From: Flavobacterium sp. SH_e
GTDB taxonomy: Bacteria > Bacteroidota > Bacteroidia > Flavobacteriales > Flavobacteriaceae
Direction of reading: 5' to 3'
Assembly: GCF_025717045.1 (NCBI RefSeq)
Contig: NZ_JAOVZN010000005.1
Location: 558,001-622,000, forward strand
Length of the DNA: 64,000 bases
The notes under the pieces are model-generated. The model ran no database searches. It saw only the letters and a program-made list of their open reading frames with translations, and was not told the DNA's origin. Every line of letters starts with the position of its first letter. Within the stretch, counting starts at the first letter, position 1. Shown here piece after piece: positions 44,047 through 53,960 of the stretch. Both the position numbers and the translations under genes were made by a program.

Positions 44047-44994
44047 TTATAAGACAAAATAAGCGTCCTTTTCGACTTTCTTAGGTTCGTCTTTTAAGTC
44101 AAATTCATTCAGAATATCAAATTCGCTTTGATATTCGTTCAGCATTTGCTTGATATTTTTTTCAATTGTATTTGCAATTGTTGTGACTGGTGTATCTGTA
44201 GGTCTGTTTTCAAACGGATCTTGCAAATGAATTGCCATTCTTTCAATCAAAAAGAAAGCTGCACCAATTGCAGTAATCAACGGAATTGCAAACCAGCTTA
44301 AAACACTTGTTAATCCGAAAGGCAATAATAAAATAAACAAACATAATGTCAATCGAATGTACATACTGTATGTTGTTGGAAAAATGGTGTTTTTAATACG
44401 CTCGCATTTTCCCATTTCATCACATAATCTGGACAATGTATTATCAATTTCAACTTGCTGATAAACATTAAGCCTTTTTTCGTTTTTTGCATTTCTCAAA
44501 TCTCTTGCATGCAACATTAAAATTGCATTTGGAACGTTTTGATGGTTTTTGATGTATTTAATTTCTTCTTCATTCATTAGACCTTCAAGCGGTTTTATTG
44601 CGTCTCTATTTCTAAGCGACTGCCCAAGGCTATAACACCATGCGATTTGTCTTTTTGCAAAATTTTCTTTGAATTCACTGGCTTCAACAGAAAAATCTGG
44701 ATCTTCGTAAAATGTCAAAACTTGACGGATCAATGTTCTGGAGTCGTTTACAACAGCGCCCCAAACAATTCGTGCTTCCCACCATCTGTCATAAGCCTGA
44801 TTCGATTTAAAGGCTAATAATAAGGAAATAATAGTTCCAATCATGGTTGGAATTGCAATTGGAATATCTACGGGAAGATTGATGAAATAATGATGAAAAA
44901 TTTCAAATAGTATGGTATACGCCAATACTAGAGCGATTTCTACTTTAATTTTCCCGAGAACGTACTTCATTGGTATTCTTTTCTTTAACAACAT
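44047..44994 (-). CDS. Bestrophin-family anion channel protein
   Basis: Protein of 315 residues. Bestrophin pattern: LALVLAYTILFEIFHHYF-type first helix, LLAFKSNQAYDRWWEARIVWGAVVNDSRTL (the family hallmark), and C-terminal helices ending around DPFENRPTDTPV. Bacterial members form pentameric channels for anions or cations. Start at MLLKKRIPMKY agrees with family N-termini. It is downstream of a USP-like gene on the same strand with a repeat between. Confidence 0.92.
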   Translation of the reverse strand: MLLKKRIPMKYVLGKIKVEIALVLAYTILFEIFHHYFINLPVDIPIAIPTMIGTIISLLLAFKSNQAYDRWWEARIVWGAVVNDSRTLIRQVLTFYEDPDFSVEASEFKENFAKRQIAWCYSLGQSLRNRDAIKPLEGLMNEEEIKYIKNHQNVPNAILMLHARDLRNAKNEKRLNVYQQVEIDNTLSRLCDEMGKCERIKNTIFPTTYSMYIRLTLCLFILLLPFGLTSVLSWFAIPLITAIGAAFFLIERMAIHLQDPFENRPTDTPVTTIANTIEKNIKQMLNEYQSEFDILNEFDLKDEPKKVEKDAYFVL

Positions 44995-45021
44995 ATTTTC
45001 GGTTTTAAATTAATATTTTTT

Positions 45022-45095
45022 TGAGAGGCCAAGATTCTAAGTTTCTAAGAATTAAAAAACTTAGAAGCTTAGTGTCTTAGTAGCTTAGAATCTCA
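45022..45095. repeat. CTTAG-type inverted repeat
   Basis: Arms 45033-45049 and 45076-45092 pair over 17 bp with two mismatches (GATTCTAAG and CTTAGAATC are exact); the loop holds another CTTAGAAGCTTAG. It lies between two minus-strand genes and ends close to the stop at 45101. Confidence 0.75.
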
Positions 45096-45100
45096 AACTC

Positions 45101-45823
45101 TTAAACCATCTCTTCGTACAATGAAAGAACTGGAAGTCCAAGTTTTTCATTGACATTTTCTTTTTTGGCTTTTTTAAATTTGATTTTTTCGCCTTTTCTC
45201 GTTTCTACCAACATATCTATGTTGTGTTTTGAAATGGCTTCTGATAAAAATGGAGCAACATTTTCGTAGTTGTCTTCAAAACTAGACGTTTGGCTTACAA
45301 TTTCGAAAGAGAAATTCGCACTCAAAAATTCTTGTACATCTTTTACATGAATATTTCGGCTTGAATTTTCTACATAAAGTGCTTTATTAAAGACTTCTTT
45401 ATTAATTTCTGTACTTAAATGCAGAATTGGACATTTTTGATTTCCAGCCAATTGAATCAAATATTGATGAATTCTTTTGGTTTCCTGCTTATAAGAATGT
45501 GTAAGAATGACCAATTTTACTGAGAAAGCCTCAATAAGACGTCTAAAAAGAGGCGCTGAAAGTCCGTATTGATTGTGAACTTTTAATTTAGTATTTGGAG
45601 TGTGGTCGATAATATAACGGCAGGTTTCTAGAACTTCTTCCTGGCTTTTTGTAAGTCCAGATCTCATTTCACGTAAAAAACTAGAAGAAGAAAATGTATC
45701 TGGCGCTTCTGAAACTAATACTAAAATAATTTCTGATTCAGTATTTTTTGACTGATTCACCGCAGATTTTACAGCCGAAATTGTATCATCTTTTAAAGTC
45801 GTTGGTATAAGAAAGTTTTTCAT
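45101..45823 (-). CDS. Universal-stress-protein-like protein
   Basis: Protein of 240 residues. The first half has the USP/Rossmann-type layout (MKNFLIPTTLKDDTISAVKSAVNQ, SEIILVLVSEA, LVILTHSYKQETK), the second half is less typical (SFEIVSQTSSFEDNYENVA, IDMLVETRKGEK). Flavobacterial members of this kind often lie beside ion channels and two-component genes. Function unclear, presumably nucleotide binding in the cytoplasm; the conserved G-x2-G-x9-GS ATP motif is not evident. Confidence 0.7.
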   Translation of the reverse strand: MKNFLIPTTLKDDTISAVKSAVNQSKNTESEIILVLVSEAPDTFSSSSFLREMRSGLTKSQEEVLETCRYIIDHTPNTKLKVHNQYGLSAPLFRRLIEAFSVKLVILTHSYKQETKRIHQYLIQLAGNQKCPILHLSTEINKEVFNKALYVENSSRNIHVKDVQEFLSANFSFEIVSQTSSFEDNYENVAPFLSEAISKHNIDMLVETRKGEKIKFKKAKKENVNEKLGLPVLSLYEEMV

Positions 45824-45906
45824 AAGTATAATCGTTTAGTTTATACTTACAAATTAACTATCAACAACTTAGAGCGACATTAATCTAAAATTAGAATTTT
45901 CTAAAA

Positions 45907-47289
45907 TTAAACATTAGATTTTTTAATGTTGCCTTTTTTAAAGATTATGGTAACGATTGTACCTTTATTTTGTTCCGATTGCACTTGTAATTCGCCATCA
46001 TGCATTCTAATGATTTTTGATGCTAAAGGAAGTCCTAAACCATAACCAATATATTTGGCCGCAATTTTTCCTCTAAAAAAAGGTTCATACAAATGCGGAA
46101 TATCTTCTGGTGGAATTCCGATTCCGATATCATTAATCGAGATTTTGATCATTTCTCGATTAGCAGAAAGATTCACGAACACTTCGTTGTTATCAGAATA
46201 CTTCACTCCGTTGGTAATAATATTATTGATTGCCAGCTCTAAAAGTGGTTTATTACATGGCAATAACAGCAAATTAGAATCTTCTGGAGCGAAATTAAGT
46301 TTAATGCTCACACGATTGTCTGGATAAATTTTATCTAAATCTGATTTTACGTCCAAAAGCAATTCGTCCATTCGTGCAATATCAGATACTTGTTTTTGGC
46401 CGTCATAGCCAGTTTGTGTCAATTTCAGCAAGCTTTCGGTTAGATTCCCTAATCTTGAAGCTTGACTGTAAATATTTTGTAGCGATTCTACATATTCATG
46501 TTGCTGTCTTTCTTTGAGTAGCATAATCTCTGCTTCGGCAATAATAGTTGTTATTGGAGTTTTTAACTCGTGAGAAGCATTATTAATAAAGTTCGCTTGG
46601 ATCTCGAAAGAAGTCTCTAAACGATCCAGCATATTATTAAAAGTATTCGTCAAATCTGAAATTTCATCAGAATTTTTAACTTCAGGCAAACGATTATGAA
46701 GATTCGAAGCGCTAATTCTCTTCACTTCTCTTGTAATTCTTGCTACAGGATCGATAACGCGCTTTGCTAAAAATCTACCCAATAGAAAAGCCAGAATCAC
46801 AAAACCGATTCCGCCAAAAAGCATGATTTTTACAATATAAACGGTCGTATCTTTTCCTTTACGATCTCTCGCACCAACAATTACAATATATTTCTGGCTA
46901 TTTTCTTGAAAAACCTGTCCTAAATAATATTTATTATCTCTTTCGTAAGAATCTTTTCCTGTACTTAGAATATTGGTGTAAAATGAATTAGGAAGGTTTA
47001 AATTCGTATTATAATCAAAACTATTGTGGCTATTGATTTTCAATACATATTCTTCTTCTTCGATCAATTCTTCAAGACCATTTTTTTTAAGGTTTTGGTA
47101 ATATTTAATCTTTTCTGGATCTTTTTGAAAATGAATAGAAGAAACAATTTTTGCTCGATCATCCAGACGCTTTAAAAAATGATATCGATTGTTTTCTCTA
47201 AACAAGAAAAATACAATGATACACAATAGCGAAGTACTAAAGGTTGAAAGAGCAACGTAATTAAAAGTAATTTTTTTTCTAATATCCAT
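45907..47289 (-). CDS. HAMP sensor histidine kinase (OmpR partner)
   Basis: Protein of 460 residues from MDIRKKITFNYV. An ATG at 47307 (MLLSYN) is inside the regulator's end; MDIRKK starts one base after the regulator stop and gives a better membrane-helix N-terminus. TM1 about 7-30, periplasmic part, TM2 about 160-182, HAMP, HisKA with the His of NNASHELKTP, and HATPase with NDIGIGIP and GYGLGLPLA. It resembles CusS/heavy-metal type kinases. Partner is the OmpR-type regulator immediately upstream. Two-gene operon. Confidence 0.92.
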   Translation of the reverse strand: MDIRKKITFNYVALSTFSTSLLCIIVFFLFRENNRYHFLKRLDDRAKIVSSIHFQKDPEKIKYYQNLKKNGLEELIEEEEYVLKINSHNSFDYNTNLNLPNSFYTNILSTGKDSYERDNKYYLGQVFQENSQKYIVIVGARDRKGKDTTVYIVKIMLFGGIGFVILAFLLGRFLAKRVIDPVARITREVKRISASNLHNRLPEVKNSDEISDLTNTFNNMLDRLETSFEIQANFINNASHELKTPITTIIAEAEIMLLKERQQHEYVESLQNIYSQASRLGNLTESLLKLTQTGYDGQKQVSDIARMDELLLDVKSDLDKIYPDNRVSIKLNFAPEDSNLLLLPCNKPLLELAINNIITNGVKYSDNNEVFVNLSANREMIKISINDIGIGIPPEDIPHLYEPFFRGKIAAKYIGYGLGLPLASKIIRMHDGELQVQSEQNKGTIVTIIFKKGNIKKSNV

Positions 47290-47290
47290 A

Positions 47291-47965
47291 TTATAGCTTA
47301 ATAACATAGCCCAAACCTTTCATGGTATGAATAAGTTTGGTTGAATAAGGCTTATCTATCTTTCTTCTTAAGTACGTAATATATACATCGACAACGTTGG
47401 TATTCATATCGAAATTAATATCCCAAACATTATCTAAAATTTGATCTCTAGAAACAATTCGGCCAGTATTTTTTGCCAAATAATATAAAAGTTTAAATTC
47501 TTTGGCCGTTAAAACGATGTTTTCTCCATCTCTTTTAACTGTTTTTGCGCGTCCGTTTATTTCTAAATCACCAATTGTAATTGCATCTATTTTCTCTGTT
47601 TCCTGTTGTGATCTTCTGTACAAAGCATTTACTCTGGCATCTAATTCGCCAAATTTAAAAGGCTTAACCAAATAATCATCAGCACCAGCATTAAGTCCAG
47701 TAACAATGTTTTCTGATGTTCCTAAAGCCGTTAAAAGCAAAATTGGCACGAAATTTTTAGCTGCGCGAAGTCTTCTGCAAATTTCGATTCCGTTAACATC
47801 AGGAAGCATTACATCTAAAATTACTACATCGAAAGTATAATTATGAATCATCTCCATGGCAGTTTTACCATCCATAGCAACGCTTACTTCATTATTATTT
47901 TCCGCAAATCCTTTTCTTAATATCGATAATAGGTTTGGTTCGTCTTCAACTATCAGTAATTTCAT
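47291..47965 (-). CDS. OmpR/PhoB-type response regulator
   Basis: Protein of 224 residues. Receiver with D51 in VVILDVMLPD and Lys in YLVKPFKFGEL, then a C-terminal winged helix (about 128-224) with TAKEFKLLYYLAKNTGRIVSRDQIL and MKGLGYVIKL. It precedes the HAMP kinase gene in the operon. Targets may include the barrel gene next to it (48139-49425), but no binding site was seen. Confidence 0.94.
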   Translation of the reverse strand: MKLLIVEDEPNLLSILRKGFAENNNEVSVAMDGKTAMEMIHNYTFDVVILDVMLPDVNGIEICRRLRAAKNFVPILLLTALGTSENIVTGLNAGADDYLVKPFKFGELDARVNALYRRSQQETEKIDAITIGDLEINGRAKTVKRDGENIVLTAKEFKLLYYLAKNTGRIVSRDQILDNVWDINFDMNTNVVDVYITYLRRKIDKPYSTKLIHTMKGLGYVIKL

Positions 47966-48050
47966 CTTAAGAAGTTTGTATATACAACAAAAATAGGAAT
48001 TGAAATTTACATAATTTAGAACATTTCTGCAAATTATGATTTTATTGTGA

Positions 48051-48088
48051 AGAATAAAAAAAGCAGACCTTATTGCCTGCTTTTTTAC
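48051..48088 (-). terminator. Terminator of the surface-antigen gene
   Basis: GCAG/CTGC core flanked by A and T runs (minus strand: AAAAAAGCAGGCAATAAGG, then CTGCTTTTTTT). Confidence 0.65.
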
Positions 48089-48138
48089 ATTATTTTTAAC
48101 TCTAATCTTTTTATTTTCAATTTGTACAAATTTTGAAA

Positions 48139-49425
48139 TTAGAAAGTCTCACCAGCATTCAAGTAAAAACCTTTAGAATTATTACCCCACGCATAATCTA
48201 AAATTAGATTTGTTTTGGAAGCTTTGTCAATTAAGATTCTCAAACCAGCTCCGATAGCAGGCTGAATCGATTTGAATAATTTAAGATCAGTATCTGAATT
48301 ACTGGCTGTTACAAAATTGGCAAAAACAGTACCGCTCAACAATTGATTGCAGGTAATAGGAAAACGAAATTCTGTAGATAAATAAACTAAACCGTTTCCT
48401 CTAAACAATCCCTGCGTATAACCTTCTCCGCTCCTACTGCGCTGATCCCAGCCAATTGCAGGCAGATTTAAATAAGGTACTTTTCCTCTGGTTACAAATT
48501 GTCCATAAGTCCAAATTGCCAAAATGTAGTGTGGATTTTTATGAGAAACAGGTATAAAATGCCGGTATTCTGCAAAGAGCACATTACTATAATCCTGATT
48601 ATTAAACAATACTGGATTAAATCTATAATTAATATTGGCAAACCATCCTTTTGACGCATTTACCTGATTATCTCGCGAATCATGAACCAGATTCAAACTT
48701 ATTCCGTTTAAGAAATATTCATAGTTGTCAAATCCATATTTCTGGCTGTAATTGTAGTGATAAGTATATTTACCATTTTCCAAATCTAACTCTTTGTCGT
48801 CAATACTAGAATACCAGTCAATATTAATTCCCCCACCTATATAGTAGTTCTCTTTGACCTCAAAAGAAATCGTTTGGTGGAATTTTAAATAGTTATAATC
48901 CATGTCTTGGGCAAGCGAATCAACACTAAAACCATCAGGCTGGTCGCGTCTGGGCGGAATTATATCAGTTCCTAAACCATAATTAGGTTGCGAAAACAAA
49001 TACAACCGATAATCGCCACTCAAAAAGATTTTATTATTATTGAGCAGAATATTGTTTTTAATATTAACCAGCCATTGATTTTTTAGTGTATATGTAATCC
49101 CAACATTGGCAATCGAATATTTATCTTTTTCTTCTTTTCCTTTAAAAGTATATTGAGCAACTGCTCCAAAAAAGAATCCTGTAGCGGGCTGAGATCCAAT
49201 AGCTGGAATCAATAAAAAGAAATTGTTTTTTGTTGGCTTAACTACTAAAGCATCATCATCTTTCTTAAAAAGATCAAATACTGTTTTTGGAGGGCAAATT
49301 TTTGGAGATTCAATTTCAGGATTTTTAATTTCCTCTTGAGCAAATAGATTAAAAGAAATAAGAAGCAATAATCCTAAGATTTTAGACTTGTACTTATAGG
49401 CATTATTTTTACAAAAAATCACCAT
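48139..49425 (-). CDS. BamA/TamA-type outer-membrane barrel (surface antigen)
   Basis: Protein of 428 residues from MVIFCKNN (ATG at 49425; a TTG two codons before is possible). Signal peptide ends SFNLFAQ. No POTRA domains: the beta barrel begins soon after the linker, with strands such as FFLLIPAIGSQPATGFFFG and the C-terminal IQPAIGAGLRI, TNLILDYAWGN. It belongs to the Omp85/D15 surface-antigen family without N-terminal periplasmic repeats. Possibly part of the two-component pair's regulon, but function unknown. Confidence 0.88.
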   Translation of the reverse strand: MVIFCKNNAYKYKSKILGLLLLISFNLFAQEEIKNPEIESPKICPPKTVFDLFKKDDDALVVKPTKNNFFLLIPAIGSQPATGFFFGAVAQYTFKGKEEKDKYSIANVGITYTLKNQWLVNIKNNILLNNNKIFLSGDYRLYLFSQPNYGLGTDIIPPRRDQPDGFSVDSLAQDMDYNYLKFHQTISFEVKENYYIGGGINIDWYSSIDDKELDLENGKYTYHYNYSQKYGFDNYEYFLNGISLNLVHDSRDNQVNASKGWFANINYRFNPVLFNNQDYSNVLFAEYRHFIPVSHKNPHYILAIWTYGQFVTRGKVPYLNLPAIGWDQRSRSGEGYTQGLFRGNGLVYLSTEFRFPITCNQLLSGTVFANFVTASNSDTDLKLFKSIQPAIGAGLRILIDKASKTNLILDYAWGNNSKGFYLNAGETF

Positions 49426-49530
49426 TTGCAAAGTTTAGTTTTGGAATGAGACTCAATCTCTATGTAAATATAACTCTTATTTTCAACATCTTACGAACTA
49501 AATCAAATAAAACTAAAATTATTTTAACAA

Positions 49531-49560
49531 AAAAACCGTCAAAATAAAATTGACGGCTTT
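49531..49560 (-). terminator. Terminator of aspA
   Basis: CCGTCAA/TTGACGG around AATAAAA, with a T-run on the minus strand, 20 bases after the aspA stop. Confidence 0.85.
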
Positions 49561-49579
49561 CGGCTATAGCATAGAAAAA

Positions 49580-50989
49580 TTATTTAGTGATAAACTTCGG
49601 ATGGATTAAGTTTTCCAAAGAATAAATTTCGTCCCATTTTTCCTGTGTGATTAATTTTCGTTCTAAAACGGCAATTTGATGAACGCTTTTACCTGTTTTT
49701 AAAGCCTCTCCTGCAATACTAGCACTTTCTTCATAACCAATAATTGGATTCAATTGTGTCACGATTCCGATACTATTCATAACCATATTATAGCAATGAT
49801 CAACATTTGCTGTGATTCCGTTAATACATTTATCAATTAAAGTCTGAATTGCATTTGAAAGATAATCTAACGAAGTAAACATTGCAAAAGCAATAACAGG
49901 TTCCATTACGTTTAACTGTAATTGTCCCGCTTCTGCTGCCATTGTAACGGTTAAATCCTGACCAATCACATAAAAACAAGTCTGATTTACCACTTCTGGA
50001 ATTACCGGATTTACTTTTCCTGGCATAATAGATGAACCAGGCTGGCGTGCAGGAAGATTAATTTCATTTAAACCTGTTCTTGGCCCAGAACTCAATAAAC
50101 GTAAATCGTTACAGATTTTAGAAATTTTTACAGCAGAACGTTTTAAAGTTCCCATAATCTGAACATAAGCTCCTGTATCTACGGTTGCTTCTATTAAATC
50201 TGGAGAAAGCGTTAATGGAATTCCAACCTCATCTGCTAGATATTTTACGCAAATTTCTGGATAACCTTCAGGTGCATTAACTTTTGTTCCAATTGCTGTT
50301 GCTCCCATATTGATTTCCAACAATAATTCCTGCGCATTTTTCAAACGCTGAATATCTTCGCCAATTGTGGTTGCATAAGCTTTAAATTCTTGCCCTAAAG
50401 TCATGGGAACCGCATCTTGCAATTGCGTTCTTCCCATTTTTAAGACATCTTTAAACTCCTCACCTTTTTTAGCGAAAGCAACTTCTAAACCTGAGAAAGT
50501 TTTAATGAAGCTTTCCATTTTTAAATACAAAGCAATTCGAAATGCCGATGGATAAGCATCGTTTGTAGATTGTGAACAATTTACATGATTATTTGGATGA
50601 AGAAAATTGTATTCGCCTTTTTTGTGACCTAAATATTCTAATCCGATATTGGCAATAACTTCGTTAGCATTCATGTTTACAGAAGTTCCTGCACCGCCCT
50701 GAATTAAATCGCTCACAAATTCTTTATCAAATTTACCAGCGATAACCTGATCACTTCCATAACAAATCGCTTCTGCAATTTTAGGATCAATTGCACCACA
50801 ATCTTTATTTGCCAATGCCGCAGCTTTTTTTACATAACCTAAAGCTTTTATAAATAAAGGCTCTTTTGAAATTGGAATACCAGTAATATTAAAGTTTTCT
50901 ACCGCTCTAAAAGTCTGGATTCCGTAGTATAAATGGTTTGGAATTTCTAATTCTCCCAGAAAATCATGTTCTTTTCTTGTTGATTCCAT
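49580..50989 (-). CDS. aspA: Aspartate ammonia-lyase
   Basis: Protein of 469 residues, fumarase/aspartase superfamily. The signature GSSIMPGKVNPVIPE is complete (the catalytic Ser in GSS), with TNDAYPSAFRIALYL and GRTQLQDAVPMTLGQEF. It releases ammonia from L-aspartate to give fumarate. Start ATG and family-like N-terminus MESTRKEHDFLGELEIP. It is the last gene of the minus strand here, upstream of the surface antigen with terminators between. Confidence 0.95.
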   Translation of the reverse strand: MESTRKEHDFLGELEIPNHLYYGIQTFRAVENFNITGIPISKEPLFIKALGYVKKAAALANKDCGAIDPKIAEAICYGSDQVIAGKFDKEFVSDLIQGGAGTSVNMNANEVIANIGLEYLGHKKGEYNFLHPNNHVNCSQSTNDAYPSAFRIALYLKMESFIKTFSGLEVAFAKKGEEFKDVLKMGRTQLQDAVPMTLGQEFKAYATTIGEDIQRLKNAQELLLEINMGATAIGTKVNAPEGYPEICVKYLADEVGIPLTLSPDLIEATVDTGAYVQIMGTLKRSAVKISKICNDLRLLSSGPRTGLNEINLPARQPGSSIMPGKVNPVIPEVVNQTCFYVIGQDLTVTMAAEAGQLQLNVMEPVIAFAMFTSLDYLSNAIQTLIDKCINGITANVDHCYNMVMNSIGIVTQLNPIIGYEESASIAGEALKTGKSVHQIAVLERKLITQEKWDEIYSLENLIHPKFITK

Positions 50990-51145
50990 ATAATAAAATT
51001 GATCTGTTTAACTTAAAAAATAAGTGTAAAGCTACAGTATTTTATGGATTAAAAATGTGAATGAAATCAAAATCATTTATAATTTGTTTCCATTATTATA
51101 TCGTAAATTATTACCTTTTCACCTTCAAAAAATTATAGAAAAAGG

Positions 51146-51724
51146 TTGAAAAAAGAAAGCGAATATTTTCTTGATAAAGAGTACAATACAATTATTTACG
51201 CCAAAGACGATCTTAATTTTAAGGACTTCGAATGCTGCGTTTTTAATAATTGTAATTTCTCTGCCTGCACTTTTCTTGCCGTTACTTTTATCGACTGCGT
51301 TTTTAATGATTGTATTTTTACTGAAGCCAAAATTAATTACGTTGCTTTTAGAACTGCAAGATTTAATCGATGCGAAATTAAAGATGTTAACTTTGCAATG
51401 TGCGATAAACTAATATTTGAAATCGAATTTAACGACTGCATTCTAGACTTTTCGAAGTTTTACACTCTAAAATTAAAAGGAACGTTTTTTTCGAACTGCA
51501 GTTTAATTGCCGTAGATTTTATGGCTACAGATTTGACCAATGTAGTTTTTTATAATTGCGATTTATACCGTTCAGAATTCAACAAAGCCATCGCTAATAA
51601 AGCCGATTTTAAAACGAGTTTTAATTACACTATTGATCCATCAAAAACTAAATTGAAGAAAGCTGTTTTTTCTTTGAAGGAAGTAAAAGGGTTGTTGTTT
51701 AAGCATGATGTGATTGTGAGTTAG
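51146..51724 (+). CDS. Pentapeptide-repeat protein
   Basis: Protein of 192 residues, nearly all pentapeptide repeats of the form A(D/N)LXX: CCVFNNCNFSACTFLAVTF, IDCVFNDCIFTEAKI, ADFKTSFNY and so on. Qnr-type proteins and others have this right-handed helix and can mimic DNA, but no gyrase-binding loops are obvious. The frame has no ATG; TTG at 51146 is the only plausible start, with AAAGG directly before it. The gene stands alone. Confidence 0.85.
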   Translation: MKKESEYFLDKEYNTIIYAKDDLNFKDFECCVFNNCNFSACTFLAVTFIDCVFNDCIFTEAKINYVAFRTARFNRCEIKDVNFAMCDKLIFEIEFNDCILDFSKFYTLKLKGTFFSNCSLIAVDFMATDLTNVVFYNCDLYRSEFNKAIANKADFKTSFNYTIDPSKTKLKKAVFSLKEVKGLLFKHDVIVS

Positions 51725-51867
51725 AAAGTAGCTTTTAACTTATTATATCATTTTTCTGTCTTTTAGTTGCTATTTGCAATTAGGTACTCAAAATACCTTT
51801 GCAAAAACATTTAAGTTTTATTATTCAACTGATTACTAAAAACTTAAAAAGAAAAAGCAATAAAATC

Positions 51868-52269
51868 ATGAAAAACAATTTTAAATTTACATTACCTGAT
51901 TTCCCAAACAACAATTTTGAATTTGAAAGCAATATTTTTTCCGGAAAATCAACATTGAGACAAAATGGAGTACTTGTTGAACAGAGTAAAGAAAAAGGAA
52001 AACCATTTTTAATTAAAAGAACTAATGATGAAATAGTTAAGGCTTTTCCAAAGGCTAACATACCAGACATATCTTCACAAGCCTTAAATATTGACGGCAA
52101 AAAATACCCAATGGCAAATAAATTAAAATGGTATGAATATATAGTTGGTGCATTACCAATTGGACTTTTATTTAGTGGAGGGGCAATTGGCGGAGCAATC
52201 GGTGGAACAGCAACTGTAATTAATTATACCTTTTTTAGAGAAGAAACTCCTAATACTAACATACCTTAA
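51868..52269 (+). CDS. Hypothetical protein with Gly-rich membrane hairpin
   Basis: Protein of 133 residues from MKNNFKFTLPDF; a TTG further upstream would add 23 residues without a domain. The first 95 residues are soluble (FEFESNIFSGKSTLRQNGVLVEQ); the last 40 have one or two hydrophobic segments (YIVGALPIGLLFSGGAIGGAIGGTATVINYTFF). Not recognised. A strong terminator follows. Confidence 0.65.
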   Translation: MKNNFKFTLPDFPNNNFEFESNIFSGKSTLRQNGVLVEQSKEKGKPFLIKRTNDEIVKAFPKANIPDISSQALNIDGKKYPMANKLKWYEYIVGALPIGLLFSGGAIGGAIGGTATVINYTFFREETPNTNIP

Positions 52270-52357
52270 AGTTTTAGTTATCAATGCATTATGTATCTTT
52301 ATTTATCTTTTTGCAGCAAGCTTTATTTATAATTTAATTCACTAATTATAATTATCC

Positions 52358-52403
52358 AAAAAAAAAGAGTCTTTGAAAATCCAGTTTCAAAGACTCTTTT
52401 TTT
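52358..52403. terminator. Strong bidirectional terminator
   Basis: GAGTCTTTGAAA/TTTCAAAGACTC 12-bp stem extended by A/T pairs on both sides, loop ATCCAG, between converging genes. Confidence 0.93.
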
Positions 52404-52420
52404 ATCATATATTAAGAGAA

Positions 52421-52918
52421 CTATATCTTCTTCCCCATCACATAATCTTCCATCAAATATCCATTTCCTATTTCTATATCAACCGTTTCTTTAATTTCGA
52501 AACCGAGTTTTGTATAGAAATTTAAAGCCGTATTAAATCGGTTTACGTTTAATAAAAGTTGGTTTGAATTATTTTCTAATGCCATTTTTGCAATTTCTTC
52601 AAAAACTATTTTTCCATAACCTTTTCCTTGCGTTTCTGGCAAAAGATAGATCTTATGGATTTTGGTAATTGCTTCGTTTTTATAATTATGTTCAATTCCG
52701 ATAAAGCCAATTGTAGATTCTGAATCTAGAATGAGATAGAATAATTGTTCTTTATTGTGAATTTGTTTTGAAAGTGCTTCATCAGAATAAATAAGATTCA
52801 ACATATAATCTAATTGTTCTGTTGTCAAAATTTCGCCATACGTTATTGGCCATGTTATATGTGCAATTTCTTGGATTTTAGCAATATCTCCAATCGATGC
52901 TTCGGTAATTTGAATCAT
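52421..52918 (-). CDS. GNAT family N-acetyltransferase
   Basis: Protein of 165 residues. The acetyl-CoA motif is HKIYLLPETQGKGYGKIVFEE; further NVNRFNTALNFYTKLGFEI. Substrate unknown (amine or protein). The start codon is one base after the guaC stop, so it is translated from the guaC transcript; a link to purine metabolism is possible but unproven. Confidence 0.9.
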   Translation of the reverse strand: MIQITEASIGDIAKIQEIAHITWPITYGEILTTEQLDYMLNLIYSDEALSKQIHNKEQLFYLILDSESTIGFIGIEHNYKNEAITKIHKIYLLPETQGKGYGKIVFEEIAKMALENNSNQLLLNVNRFNTALNFYTKLGFEIKETVDIEIGNGYLMEDYVMGKKI

Positions 52919-52919
52919 A

Positions 52920-53960
52920 TTATTTTTTAAAAACTTGATTTTCTTGTTCGCTTACGCGGATGAAAGTCGTTCGTTTAGTCAATTCTTTTAATCTGGAAGC
53001 TCCTACATATGTGCAAGTGCTTCTTATTCCGCCCAAAATATCTAAAACAGTGTGAATCACGTCTCCTTTAAACGGAACTTGGACTGTTTTCCCTTCGCTT
53101 GCTCTATATTCTGCAACGCCTCCAGCATGTTTGTCCATTGCGGTTTTCGAACTCATCCCGTAAAATTGTTTAAATTTTTCTCCTTTTACTTCTATTAGTT
53201 CTCCGCCACTTTCTGTGTGTCCAGCAAGCATTCCACCCAACATAACAAAATCGGCTCCAGCACCAAAAGCTTTGGCAACATCGCCCGGAGTTGTACAACC
53301 ACCGTCGCTAATAATATGTCCACCTAAACCATGGGCAGCATCAGCACATTCTATAATTGCTGAAAGTTGCGGATAACCAACACCTGTTTTTACTCGCGTT
53401 GTACAAACAGAACCAGGACCAATTCCGACTTTTACAATATCGGCGCCAGCTAACAAAAGTTCTTCGGTCATTTCTCCTGTGACAACATTACCTGCAATAA
53501 TGATTTTATCTGGATATTGTTTTCTTGTTTTCTTTAAAAACTGAACAAAATGCTCTGAATAGCCGTTTGCAACATCAATACAGATAAATTTTAAAAGTGG
53601 ATTTGCTTCAATAATTTTTCCAATCTTTTCAAAATCTTCCTTTCCTGTTCCAGTGCTTACTGCAATATAATCGTAAATATCAGGAGTTGCTGTCTTTAGA
53701 AATGAATTCCATTCTTCTAAAGTGTAATGTTTATGAATAGCTGTAAAAAGTTTTTCTTTTGCCAAAACCTTTGCAATTTCAAAAGTTCCTACGGTATCCA
53801 TATTGGCCCCCATAATCGGAATTCCAGACCAACTTGAGGTACTGTGCAAAAACTTGAAATTTTGTTCTAAGGAAACTTCAGATCTACTTTTGAGCGTTGA
53901 TCTTTTAGGTCTAAACATTACATCTTTAAATCCTAATTTCAGGTCCATTTCTATTCTCAT
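52920..53960 (-). CDS. guaC: GMP reductase
   Basis: Protein of 346 residues that follows E. coli GuaC closely: [30 protein letters not shown] start, [13 protein letters not shown], catalytic Cys in [19 protein letters not shown]. It converts GMP to IMP with NADPH, a purine-salvage step. The GNAT gene follows by one base. Upstream (53961-54174) is a repeat-rich gap. Confidence 0.96.
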   Translation of the reverse strand: MRIEMDLKLGFKDVMFRPKRSTLKSRSEVSLEQNFKFLHSTSSWSGIPIMGANMDTVGTFEIAKVLAKEKLFTAIHKHYTLEEWNSFLKTATPDIYDYIAVSTGTGKEDFEKIGKIIEANPLLKFICIDVANGYSEHFVQFLKKTRKQYPDKIIIAGNVVTGEMTEELLLAGADIVKVGIGPGSVCTTRVKTGVGYPQLSAIIECADAAHGLGGHIISDGGCTTPGDVAKAFGAGADFVMLGGMLAGHTESGGELIEVKGEKFKQFYGMSSKTAMDKHAGGVAEYRASEGKTVQVPFKGDVIHTVLDILGGIRSTCTYVGASRLKELTKRTTFIRVSEQENQVFKK

